NCBI GenBank assembly: GCA_016177735.1
Contig: JACOUS010000016.1
Location: 1 to 40,666, forward strand
DNA length: 40,666 bases
Direction: 5' to 3'
Source of the DNA: Ignavibacteriales bacterium
GTDB taxonomy: Bacteria; Bacteroidota; Ignavibacteria; Ignavibacteriales; Melioribacteraceae
Below the pieces are notes generated by a model. The model was not told where the DNA came from. It saw only the letters and a list, made by a program, of their open reading frames with translations, and did not search any database. The position numbers and the translations under genes are program-made. This document shows positions 26,734 to 34,706 of the stretch, piece after piece (the stretch's first letter is position 1; each line of letters opens with the position of its first letter).

Positions 26734-26893
26734 CCCGTTGTGTGAATTAATTTGTAAACCGTTGAAACGGTTTTGTTTTTTATTTTTTATCCATTAACAC
26801 ACGGCTTAAGCCGTGTGTTAATAAAGATCAATTCGCTTTTGCACAACTGTTTTAACAGTTTTTTATTCTTGTTTCCCTAATTCACACAACCGG
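26734..26893. mobile_element. 160-bp MITE-like non-autonomous element
   Basis: The ends are 16-bp terminal inverted repeats: CCCGTTGTGTGAATTA at 26734-26749 and the complement of CCGGTTGTGTGAATTA at 26878-26893, matching at 15 of 16. A 9-bp direct duplication TTACAGCAA flanks it. Inside are three hairpins: AAACCGTT/AACGGTTT (26756-26773), a perfect 30-bp palindrome centred on GGCTTAAGCC (26793-26822), and AACTGTT/AACAGTT (26845-26860). There is no room for a transposase. Nine-base duplications are known for IS1 and for IS4 relatives, but I cannot name the parent. It lies 18 bp before the brnT start and separates that gene from its older upstream DNA. Confidence 0.8.
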
Positions 26894-26902
26894 TTACAGC
26901 AA
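26894..26902. repeat. Right target-site duplication of MITE
   Basis: TTACAGCAA, identical to 26725-26733. It ends 9 bases before the brnT ATG at 26912. Confidence 0.75.
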
Positions 26903-26911
26903 TTTTATTGT

Positions 26912-27195
26912 ATGTATTTTCAATGGGATCAAAATAAGAATCAGTACAACATCAGAAAGTATAAAGTTTCTTTTGAGGAAGCTAAAAAGTTTTTTTTTTT
27001 GATGACAATGCAAGACTTATATCCGATCCGGAACACCCGGCATCTGAAGAGCGTTTTATTCTTTTAGGGATATCGAGCAAATTAAGACTCCCAATTGTTG
27101 TGCATGCTTATAGAGAAAAAGATGATATCATTCGAATTATCTCTGCAAGAAAAGCAGCTAAATCGGAAAGCAAATACTATTACGAGGTGAAATAA
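26912..27195 (+). pseudogene. brnT: BrnT-type toxin gene with frameshift at a T11 run
   Basis: The first part from ATG 26912 reads MYFQWDQNKNQYNIRKYKVS then FEEAKKFFF. The frame is lost at eleven T residues (26990-27000) and stops at TAG 27065-27067. The sequence resumes in another frame from 27001 (DDNARLISDPEHPASEERF, then LGISSKLRLPIVVHAY and IIRIISARKAAKSESKYYYE) and ends at 27193-27195. Together these are a full BrnT, a RelE-like ribonuclease toxin of about 90 residues. The downstream half is well conserved, so the break is recent, a sequencing error, or corrected by slippage on the T run. The antitoxin gene starts one base after the stop. Confidence 0.85.
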
Positions 27196-27196
27196 A

Positions 27197-27409
27197 ATGA
27201 AAAAAGAATATGACTTCAAAGGTTCTATCAAAAACCCTTATGTAAAGAAACTTAAAAAACAGATCTCAATTCGTATCGAAAAAGAAACCGTTGAATATTT
27301 TAAAAAAATAGCTTCTGAAATTGACATCCCGTACCAGAATTTAATGAACATGTATTTGAGAGAATGCGCACAAAATAATTTTAAACCGAACATCCACTGG
27401 CAAAAATAA
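27197..27409 (+). CDS. brnA: BrnA-type antitoxin
   Basis: This 70-residue protein has the BrnA/CopG-like ribbon-helix-helix shape: KKLKKQISIRIEKETVEYFKKIASEIDIPYQNLMNMYLRECAQ, where the strand QISIRI and the following two helices bind DNA as a dimer. The family neutralises BrnT and represses its own operon. The order toxin then antitoxin, with one base between stop and start, is the usual brnTA arrangement. The gene is intact although the toxin frame is broken. Confidence 0.88.
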   Translation: MKKEYDFKGSIKNPYVKKLKKQISIRIEKETVEYFKKIASEIDIPYQNLMNMYLRECAQNNFKPNIHWQK

Positions 27410-27584
27410 AAATTCTTAACGCTCTCTGATTAAATAGTCTTGGTTCGCTCTTAGCGCAATTGCGTGTATTACCTTTTACTTACATAGGCAAGAATTGTAG
27501 TTGAAATTGATTGATACCTGCTCACTATTTGAAAGAACTTTTCTACCTTCGGCAGAGCGGCAAAGAATTTTTTCCCTATAGCTT

Positions 27585-27613
27585 GTTCCGCCGTTTATTG
27601 GCGGGACTTTTTT
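27585..27613 (+). terminator. Hairpin followed by T run, possible terminator; also a dispersed CCGCC/GGCGG repeat
   Basis: An 8-bp stem GTTCCGCC (27585-27592) / GGCGGGAC (27600-27607) with loop GTTTATT is followed by TTTTTT. It lies 176 bases after brnA, between it and a convergent gene. The same stem with a similar loop recurs at 34522-34540 without a T run, so it may be a repeat that acts as terminator here. The rest of 27410-27694 shows no gene. Confidence 0.45.
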
Positions 27614-27694
27614 ACTTACCTGTCCGGCTCTGACGGATTAAAGAGGTTATGCTTCATTGCAGAGACAACCAATTTAAAATATTAGCCTAATCTA

Positions 27695-28045
27695 TTATAA
27701 ATGGATGCCAAACTTGCCAAGTAAAAATATCATTATGTAATAGAGTAAAACCATGGTAATAATTGAGATTGATAGCGCCAGGTAGAAATCAATTTTCATT
27801 TTGAGTAAAACCGGCAAAACAAGAAATAGAGAAAGAGAAGGAATAACCAGCCAGAAAACACTTGTGGACAATTGTGAAATCTTTTGAGTGTCTTTTGTGT
27901 CTATGTATAACCAGATCATTGCTATAACAGATAAGAGAGGAACGGAGGCAAGAATGCCTCCGATTAAAGAACTTTTTTTAGATGCTTCGGAAACAACAAC
28001 AATTAAGACAGCCGAGAGAGCGACTTTAATTATGTATTGAAGCAT
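27695..28045 (-). CDS. DUF3147-like small membrane protein
   Basis: This 116-residue protein has four predicted membrane helices (about 3-23, 27-47, 62-82 and 88-110). The pattern SEASKKSSLIGGILASVPLLSVIAMIWLYIDT matches the DUF3147 family as I recall it: a conserved first loop, then SVPL and an IWLY-x-DT motif. The function of that family is unknown. The ATG follows the RND pump stop codon after two bases, so it is the last gene of the metal-efflux operon and may assist the pump; that role is inference. Confidence 0.75.
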   Translation of the reverse strand: MLQYIIKVALSAVLIVVVSEASKKSSLIGGILASVPLLSVIAMIWLYIDTKDTQKISQLSTSVFWLVIPSLSLFLVLPVLLKMKIDFYLALSISIITMVLLYYIMIFLLGKFGIHL

Positions 28046-28047
28046 AT

Positions 28048-31000
28048 TTAAATTTCCTTTCCATACTTATGGTAAAGTGCCGGCAGCACAATCATATTCA
28101 ATGCAGTTGAAGTAATCAAGCCACCGAGGATAACAATTGCCATCGGCGCTTCTATTTCTTTACCGGGTTCACCGCTGCCAAGAACGAGCGGAATTAATGC
28201 AAGTCCAGCGGTTATAGCGGTCATTAAAATAGGATTTAACCGTTCCAATGAGCCTTGAACAATTGCATCGGTAAACTCCTTTCCTTCCTTTATGAGATTC
28301 TGAAAATGGGAAATCATTAAGATTCCATTTCGTGTGGCAATTCCGAATAGAGTAATAAAACCAACTAGAGAAGCAACGCTGATTATTCCATCTGAAAGAA
28401 ATACAGACCAAACACCGCCGATTAGCGCAAGGGGAAGATTAATTAAAATGAAAAGCGCCGACTTGATATTTCCAAACTGAAAAAAGAGAATTAAAAAGAT
28501 TATACCCAATGAAACCAAACTAAGCATAGTAATTATTTTAGTCGCTTCTTGTTCGCTTTCAAACTGTCCGCCGAACTCAACAAAATAACCTTGCTCAAAT
28601 TTGATATTCTTTTCGATGTTGTTTTTCATTTCATCTACAACGCTACGTAAATCTCTTTCGGAAACATTTGCTTGGACAACAATTTTGCGTTGAACATTTT
28701 CCCGGCTTATGCGGTTTGGACCTTTTTCGTTTACTACCTCTGCAAGCTGAATTAAAGGAACCTTCGCACCGGAAGGAGTATCGAAGAGAGCATTTTGTAT
28801 CTTTTGAATGTTGCCCCGGTTGTTCTCGTCAAAACGGACTACCAAATCAAAAGTATTTTGCCCTTCACGGATTTCAGTTGCCGCTTCTCCATTAAAACCG
28901 ACATCAATCGCATCGGCTAATTCACCAACAGTAATACCATAACGAGCCATAGCAACACGGTTGAATTTTATTTTTGTCTGCGGGACTTCAACTTCTTGAT
29001 CAACGGCAACATCCACTGCGCCTTGAACTTTTTCCATCTCAGTTTTTACCATTTGGGAGTAAGTTCTCAACTGCTGCAAATCTTTGCCGAATATTTTAAC
29101 GGCAATATTAGCACGTGTTCCGGAAAGCATGTGATCAATCCGGTGACCGATTGGCTGACCAATTGTGACGTTTGTTCCGGGAAGAGCAGCAAGAGACTTT
29201 CTAATATCTGTTATAAATTCTTCTTTAGTCTTTTCATCCAATTCGAAGCGGACATCGAGCTCGGCACCGTTAACGCCTTGGGCATGTTCATCAAGTTCGG
29301 CTCTACCGGTTCTGCGTGCGGTTGATTTGACCTCCGTGTGAGAAAGAATAATTTCTTCTGCAAGGTTTCCGATCTTATTCGATTCTTCAAGAGAAGTTCC
29401 GGGTAAAGTAACTAAACTTAATGTTAGCGAACCTTCGTTAAATTCAGGCAGAAATGATCTTCCAAGAAAAGGAATAATTGCAATGGTTAGAATAAAAACA
29501 GTGAGTGAAGAAACAAGTATTGTCTTAGGATGCTTTAGCGTGAAGTTAAGCGTCCTTTTGTATAAGGTTTTTAATTTTTCAACAAGCCATGTATCTCCTT
29601 CTTTCTTCATAAAGTTTGCTTTTGGCAGCAGGTAGTATGAAAGAACAGGCGTTACTGTTAAAGCGACAAGGAGAGAAGCAAAAATTGAAGTAACATAAGC
29701 ATAACCCATCGGGCGGAGTAATCTTCCTTCAACACCGCTTAAGAAAAACAGAGGTAAGAAAACAATTACAATAATCATTGTGGCATTAACCATCGGTGCA
29801 CGAATTTCTTTGGACGCTTCATAAATAATTTGCAGAGCGTTTTTCTTTTTAGAATCGCTGGATGAATTGTTTCCTTTCAATCTACGGAAAACATTTTCTA
29901 CATCGATAATCGCATCATCCACAAGTGCGCCTATTGCAATTGCAATTCCGCCAAGAGACATTGTGTTAATCATGATATTGAAGAATTTGAAAATGATAAT
30001 CGTGATGATAATTGAAAGAGGAATTGCCAGAACAGAAATAAAAGTAGTTCTGAAATTCCATAAGAAAAAAAAGATTACAATTACTACAAGGATAGCTCCA
30101 TCCCGCAGTGCGCTTAGAACATTTTCGATAGACACTTTTATAAAATCCGACTGCTTAAAAATATCTGAGTCGATCTCAATTCCAGGCGGAATTGTTTTTC
30201 TTATTTCATCGAGTGTCGATTCAATTTTTCTTGTGAGTTCTAAAGTATTTGTTTGTGGTTGTTTCTGAACCGTTAATATTACAGCCTGACTCGCATTTTT
30301 AGAACCGTCACCTATTTTAATTGATGGACCGATTTTAATATCGGCAATAGCATTCATAAGAACGGGAACATTTCCGCGCATTGCAACAACACTGTTTTTA
30401 ATATCTTCAATATCACGCACACGTCCGATTCCACGTATCAAATATTCGCTTCCGGAATCCATATAAGCTCCGCCGGAGGAATTTTCATTCGACTGTTCGG
30501 CGGCTTTCATCACCTCGTTAAGAGAAATATTGTATGATGAAAGTTTTTCGGGGGAGATTAATATCTGATACTGCTTTACTGTGCCGCCGATTGGAATAAC
30601 TTGTGATACACCGCTAATAGAAAGCAGACGCCTCCGTAAATCAAAATTTGCAATTGTGCGTAAATCCATTTCGTTTAGATTCTGCGGATTATTTTTTTTA
30701 TCGATGCTTAAACTGACAAGCATAATCTCACCCATTATGGAAGAGATTGGCGCTAGCTGCGGATTATCTACGCCTTTAGGCAAAGTGGCTGCGGCATTTT
30801 GAATTTTCTCGTTTACAATTTGCCGGGCAAGAAAAATATCGGTTCCCCAATCAAACTCAACCCAAACTATTGAGATACCGGCTGCGCTGGATGAGCGGAC
30901 ACGTCGAACATCGGTTGCCCCGTTTACGGCAGTTTCAACTGGGAATGTTACAAGAGTTTCTATTTCTTCCGAAGCCATTCCGTGCGCTTCTGTTATTATT

Positions 31001-31143
31001 GTAACTGTAGGGGCAGTGAGATCCGGGAAAACATCTACTGGCATATCTATAGCGATAAATGTTCCGGCGATAAGCAGTATTATTGCCGATACCAGAACAA
31101 TCAGTCTTTTCTGAAGTGAAAATTGAATTAATTTATCAAACAT
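28048..31143 (-). CDS. CusA/CzcA-family heavy-metal RND efflux pump
   Basis: At 1031 residues it has the normal length for the heavy-metal efflux (HME) RND branch. The first helix is followed by the porter domain opening DMPVDVFPDLTAPTVTI, typical of HME pumps. The fourth helix carries GALVDDAIIDVENVFRRLK with the paired Asp residues of the proton relay. The second half repeats the layout, with GQFESEQEATKII and GIATRNGILMISHFQN. It should form a trimer in the inner membrane and export metal cations using protons. Whether it prefers Cu/Ag or Co/Zn/Cd cannot be settled by eye. A GAGG site precedes the ATG. It lies 15 bp after the adaptor gene. Confidence 0.92.
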   Translation of the reverse strand: MFDKLIQFSLQKRLIVLVSAIILLIAGTFIAIDMPVDVFPDLTAPTVTIITEAHGMASEEIETLVTFPVETAVNGATDVRRVRSSSAAGISIVWVEFDWGTDIFLARQIVNEKIQNAAATLPKGVDNPQLAPISSIMGEIMLVSLSIDKKNNPQNLNEMDLRTIANFDLRRRLLSISGVSQVIPIGGTVKQYQILISPEKLSSYNISLNEVMKAAEQSNENSSGGAYMDSGSEYLIRGIGRVRDIEDIKNSVVAMRGNVPVLMNAIADIKIGPSIKIGDGSKNASQAVILTVQKQPQTNTLELTRKIESTLDEIRKTIPPGIEIDSDIFKQSDFIKVSIENVLSALRDGAILVVIVIFFFLWNFRTTFISVLAIPLSIIITIIIFKFFNIMINTMSLGGIAIAIGALVDDAIIDVENVFRRLKGNNSSSDSKKKNALQIIYEASKEIRAPMVNATMIIVIVFLPLFFLSGVEGRLLRPMGYAYVTSIFASLLVALTVTPVLSYYLLPKANFMKKEGDTWLVEKLKTLYKRTLNFTLKHPKTILVSSLTVFILTIAIIPFLGRSFLPEFNEGSLTLSLVTLPGTSLEESNKIGNLAEEIILSHTEVKSTARRTGRAELDEHAQGVNGAELDVRFELDEKTKEEFITDIRKSLAALPGTNVTIGQPIGHRIDHMLSGTRANIAVKIFGKDLQQLRTYSQMVKTEMEKVQGAVDVAVDQEVEVPQTKIKFNRVAMARYGITVGELADAIDVGFNGEAATEIREGQNTFDLVVRFDENNRGNIQKIQNALFDTPSGAKVPLIQLAEVVNEKGPNRISRENVQRKIVVQANVSERDLRSVVDEMKNNIEKNIKFEQGYFVEFGGQFESEQEATKIITMLSLVSLGIIFLILFFQFGNIKSALFILINLPLALIGGVWSVFLSDGIISVASLVGFITLFGIATRNGILMISHFQNLIKEGKEFTDAIVQGSLERLNPILMTAITAGLALIPLVLGSGEPGKEIEAPMAIVILGGLITSTALNMIVLPALYHKYGKEI

Positions 31144-31158
31144 ATTTTCCTCAAATTT

Positions 31159-32655
31159 TTAGTGAACGTGACCTTGACCGATAGCTGATTCGGGAGAAAG
31201 AGCAGCAAGCCGAACTTGATACGCTCCTTTGGTAACAACACGTTCTCCCTCTTTCAAACCCTCAAGGACTTGAATGTAGCCGCCATCTGAAATGCCGGTT
31301 TTAAGAATTCTTTTTTCGAAAGCTTCTCCTTCTACTTCAACATAAACAGTGTGCATTCCATCTTCATCAATTATTGCGCTTTCCGGCACAGCGATGCACT
31401 CTTGTTTCACTCCATTCTTTATGAAAACCTCTGCATACATACCAACCTTGATTTTATTTTGAGGATTACTGAATTCGAAATAAACCGGGACAGTTCTGTT
31501 CGCTAAGTTCAGACTTGATGAGACTGAAATTTTTCTTCCGTTAAGTTCACTTATGCGTAATTCCTTTTCGTATCCTTCTATTTTGAAAGAAGCATCTTTG
31601 GAATTGTCTGCATCTTCGAATTTGCTTGCCGGAACATTAGTTTTTAGAATTAATCTTGCCGGATTTATAATTGTAACAAGTTCTTGTCCGCTGTTAATTT
31701 GGCTGCCCAGATTAACATTGATGTTCTCAACATAACCATCGATTGGCGAAACAATTGCATAACCATTGTCGGTAAATTTAATTTGATCAATCAGAGAATT
31801 GTAGCTTGCTTGTTTAGATTCGAAATCGAATTTAGATTCATCTAATCGTTTTTGTGCTGCGGCTTTTCTATCGAATAAATTTTGCACTCTTTCATATTCA
31901 GATTTAGCAAGCAAGTAACCGCTTTTTATTTTTTGAATATTCGAGTTTGCATCTGCCGATGGAGAGATGTTAAGAAGAACAGCTCCTTTTTTAACAAACG
32001 AACCAGGATTCGGAAAGTTGGGATTGTTTTTGGGAAGAATAATTCCGGCAACGGGCGAAACTACCTTGGAATAAAATTCCGGCTTAGCAATTATTTCTCC
32101 GGTAACCGGAACAGATGATTGAAGTTCGCGCTTTATAACCGGTTCAGTTGCAAAATCAATTTTCCATTGCTGTTCTTTTAAGAAAGAGATGAGAGAAGAT
32201 TTTTCTTCTTCGTTTTTAGGCGCTTCACTTGCAGAAGAATAAACCACTACATCTTTCACAACAATTTTATCCGATACTTGAGCGCCGCTTAAAGTCATTG
32301 TCATAGTATAGTTGCCGGGTGAATTAAATTTTATCACCGGTGTATAAATTCCGGCACGAGCTGGTTTTTCTTCATTCGCGGTTATTTTATTCCCGGATTG
32401 ATTTACAAACTCAATTGCTAATGTTCCTTGAGTAACCGCTTTAAAATCTTTTAAGTCGGTTAAGTGAATTAGAAACTTAACTTCGGTTCCAACTATAAGC
32501 TGCGGATATTCCATAAACACTTCTGTTGAGCTGTTGAATTGTGTAACAGAAATATTGCTTGCTGTATGCTCTTTGTTCTCAACGTTTTTATCGGAACATC
32601 CAAATATGGCAACCGCGAGGAGAACCAATAATACTTTATAAGAATTAATAATCAT
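31159..32655 (-). CDS. CusB/CzcB-type RND periplasmic adaptor lipoprotein
   Basis: The chosen ATG (complement of 32653-32655, AGGTG 6 bases upstream) gives 498 residues; a GTG three codons earlier overlaps the ribosome site and is less likely. The signal peptide ends in AIFGC, so it is lipid anchored. An extra N-terminal domain (about 30-150) with a beta-sandwich pattern (EYPQLIVGTEVKFLIHLTDL, then AGIYTPVIKFNSPGNYTMTM) precedes the adaptor core: lipoyl half, short coiled coil (KSGYLLAKSEYERVQNLFDR), second lipoyl half SPIDGYVENINVNLGSQINSG and barrel. It bridges the RND pump to the TolC-type channel. Confidence 0.9.
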   Translation of the reverse strand: MIINSYKVLLVLLAVAIFGCSDKNVENKEHTASNISVTQFNSSTEVFMEYPQLIVGTEVKFLIHLTDLKDFKAVTQGTLAIEFVNQSGNKITANEEKPARAGIYTPVIKFNSPGNYTMTMTLSGAQVSDKIVVKDVVVYSSASEAPKNEEEKSSLISFLKEQQWKIDFATEPVIKRELQSSVPVTGEIIAKPEFYSKVVSPVAGIILPKNNPNFPNPGSFVKKGAVLLNISPSADANSNIQKIKSGYLLAKSEYERVQNLFDRKAAAQKRLDESKFDFESKQASYNSLIDQIKFTDNGYAIVSPIDGYVENINVNLGSQINSGQELVTIINPARLILKTNVPASKFEDADNSKDASFKIEGYEKELRISELNGRKISVSSSLNLANRTVPVYFEFSNPQNKIKVGMYAEVFIKNGVKQECIAVPESAIIDEDGMHTVYVEVEGEAFEKRILKTGISDGGYIQVLEGLKEGERVVTKGAYQVRLAALSPESAIGQGHVH

Positions 32656-32666
32656 TTTAATCACCT

Positions 32667-33890
32667 TTATTTGTTTTCATTAATCGGGGAAATTGCCGAG
32701 ACGTTTTCCAGTTCAAAAATGCTTTGATAATATTTTATCTCGAGTTCCTTGTTCAGTATAATTCCATCCTTATATGCGTTCAGCCCGTCAATAAACTCCA
32801 CAAGTGAAATTTCTCCTTGTTCGTAAGAATAAGCGGCGGATGTAAAAACATTTTGAAGCCGGAGATCATTTTTATTTGTGATCAACGCTTCGTATTGTTT
32901 ATACTTAGCAAAGGATGTTTGGACTTCCGTCTCGATTTGGTTTATTAGATATTCTTTTTGTTGTTTAAGAATATTGAGATCCGCTTCCGATTGCTCAATT
33001 TCCAACTGGTTTCTTTTGAAAAGTGGTATTTCAAAATTCAACTGGAACACTGAGCCGGAGTAATTATCCAGCTGTTTCTTGTAACCGGCAGTCAAATTTA
33101 TATTAGGAATTATTTTCAATTTATTGTGGGAAAGGAAAGCGGATTCACTTTCGATAAGTTGTTCTACCGCCTTCAAATCTTTCCGGTTTTGAAGTGCCGT
33201 TTTTAACAGATCTTCGTTTGATTGAGTAATGCTTTGTAATGACTGTATAGGAATTGTTTTAAGTTCTTTATCAGCATCGTAACCAATCAACAACTTTAAT
33301 TGAATAAGGAAACTATTTCGCTGAAGCTCAATTTCTTTGACTTCGGTTCTGAGCTTGTTCGCTTCGATAAGAATTCGTTGAAGTACGTATTCTGATATAT
33401 CTCCTTCTATCAATCGCTGTTTAGATGTTGAAGCGATTTCATCAATCTTAACCAGTGCGTTATCTAAATCTGCCGAGAGTTGTTCATAGAAATGATATTC
33501 CACATATGCATTTTGAACTTGGAATATGATGCTGCGCTTTGAGTTATCTAATAGCAAACGCTTCGCTTCTAATGATTTTTCTTTAGAATCAATATTACTC
33601 CATCGATCCCACAAAAAATTTAGCGGTAGTGATCCGCTCGTTATCCATTCTCCGATTTTGGCATTATTCAGCTTTAGATCTTCGCGCGAATAATTGAAAA
33701 TAGGATTTGGAATTCGTGAAGATTCATTAAAGCGCGCCTCCGATTTTATGATAAGAGAATACTGCTGCTGCAGTTCGATGTTTTTATCTAATGCTTGATA
33801 AATTGCTTCATCAAGCGAAATAGTTGTCTGTGCTTGTAATTGAATTATACAAAGCACGGATATAGCAAATACGAGACGGGATAGTCTCAC
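32667..33890 (-). CDS. TolC/CusC-family outer-membrane efflux protein
   Basis: This 407-residue protein starts with GTG (complement of 33888-33890) and GGAGG 4 bases upstream. A signal peptide (about 20 residues, ending LQAQ) is followed by long alternating helices typical of TolC: TISLDEAIYQALDKNIELQQQ at the first repeat and NRKDLKAVEQLIESE at the second. It should form the trimeric outer-membrane channel of the metal-efflux complex. It is the second gene of the operon and is 11 bp before the adaptor ATG. Confidence 0.9.
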   Translation of the reverse strand: MRLSRLVFAISVLCIIQLQAQTTISLDEAIYQALDKNIELQQQYSLIIKSEARFNESSRIPNPIFNYSREDLKLNNAKIGEWITSGSLPLNFLWDRWSNIDSKEKSLEAKRLLLDNSKRSIIFQVQNAYVEYHFYEQLSADLDNALVKIDEIASTSKQRLIEGDISEYVLQRILIEANKLRTEVKEIELQRNSFLIQLKLLIGYDADKELKTIPIQSLQSITQSNEDLLKTALQNRKDLKAVEQLIESESAFLSHNKLKIIPNINLTAGYKKQLDNYSGSVFQLNFEIPLFKRNQLEIEQSEADLNILKQQKEYLINQIETEVQTSFAKYKQYEALITNKNDLRLQNVFTSAAYSYEQGEISLVEFIDGLNAYKDGIILNKELEIKYYQSIFELENVSAISPINENK

Positions 33891-33935
33891 GTTACCTCCG
33901 GGGTGAATTAAATTATTAATAAATATTTAGAAGTA

Positions 33936-34370
33936 TTAAGCGACTAAAACGAAAGGGGGTGAAACGTTGTTTGCGGAATGGACACACTTATTCTTAAGAA
34001 TTTTCCAGACTTGTAAATCTTCTGTAATATTTACTACACTTGATTCACTTTGAAACTTAATGCTATAAAAAATAATAGATACAAGCTCGCTATCGGGAGA
34101 ATTGATTTGACGCGGAGGAAGATTACTTATTACAGCATTAATTACTAATGGATGGTTGTGTTCGTCATTTCGATGTAGGGTATGATGGCACTCAGCAGCA
34201 TTTATCTTTTGCGCGCTCTCTTTAAGTAAATGAGAATGATATTCTTCTTGTCTTCCGTCCGCTGATATCTTATAATGATGATGAAAAAATGGTGATAGCA
34301 GATAGAAAGTCAGATATAAAAAAGAAAATGCATATATAAAAATGTTATTTTTTCGAGTTAATTTTTTCAT
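33936..34370 (-). CDS. His-rich small membrane or secreted protein heading the metal-efflux operon
   Basis: The protein has 144 residues from the ATG whose complement is 34368-34370. The frame continues 61 codons upstream, but that part is repeat-like DNA without a ribosome site. A membrane helix or signal sequence (about 10-29) is followed by a histidine-rich stretch: FHHHYKIS, EEYHSHLL, ECHHTLHRNDEHNHP. Such clusters bind metal ions. Small His-rich proteins often sit in front of cus/czc operons, so it may bind the pump's metal in the periplasm (inference). I recognise no named family. Confidence 0.65.
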   Translation of the reverse strand: MKKLTRKNNIFIYAFSFLYLTFYLLSPFFHHHYKISADGRQEEYHSHLLKESAQKINAAECHHTLHRNDEHNHPLVINAVISNLPPRQINSPDSELVSIIFYSIKFQSESSVVNITEDLQVWKILKNKCVHSANNVSPPFVLVA

Positions 34371-34444
34371 AATAGTGAAACAAATATATTCCTTTGAACA
34401 AACAAAAACTATTAGCAAACGGTAAGTTCTATGAAATTTTCGAA

Positions 34445-34679
34445 GCATAACGTTGCTGCTAAGTCGCCGCCCAGAATTTACCCGCCGTTTATTGGAAGAC
34501 AGCAATGCCGCTTTGAACTTGCCCGCCGTTTGTTGGCGGGAAACAACTGCCAATAATTATTAAAAAATTTATTTAACAGAACTACTTTGCACAAGAAACT
34601 TTACACGGAACTACAAAGCCAATAATTACAAAAATACCAAATGCGAATACGGCGACCGCTTGATTGGCTTGTTATACGC
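34445..34679 (-). repeat. attC-like cassette repeat, copy A
   Basis: This is one of three same-direction repeats of about 190-235 bp. The ends are GCATAACG (34445-34452) and GTTATACGC (34671-34679), inverted to each other. The inner arms AAG-TCGCC (34461-34468) and GGCGACCGCTT (34651-34661) pair only with a 3-base bulge, so this copy is less regular. The shared body ACAGAACTACTTTGCACAAG and following words matches copies B and C. Inside, CCCGCC/GGCGGG at 34522-34540 forms a hairpin. It lies 27 bp downstream of the hamB stop (minus sense). The rest of 34371-34706 has no gene. Confidence 0.6.
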
Positions 34680-34706
34680 GTTTTATTTCATAACCATAAT
34701 TCATTG

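Noticed and set aside
26734-26893. Simple terminator for the export cluster
   Set aside because: The terminal inverted repeats and the exact 9-bp flanking duplication are better explained by an inserted element.
34371-34553. N-terminal extension of the His-rich protein gene
   Set aside because: The 61 extra codons lie in repeat DNA with no ribosome site; a signal-type sequence begins at the ATG ending at 34370.
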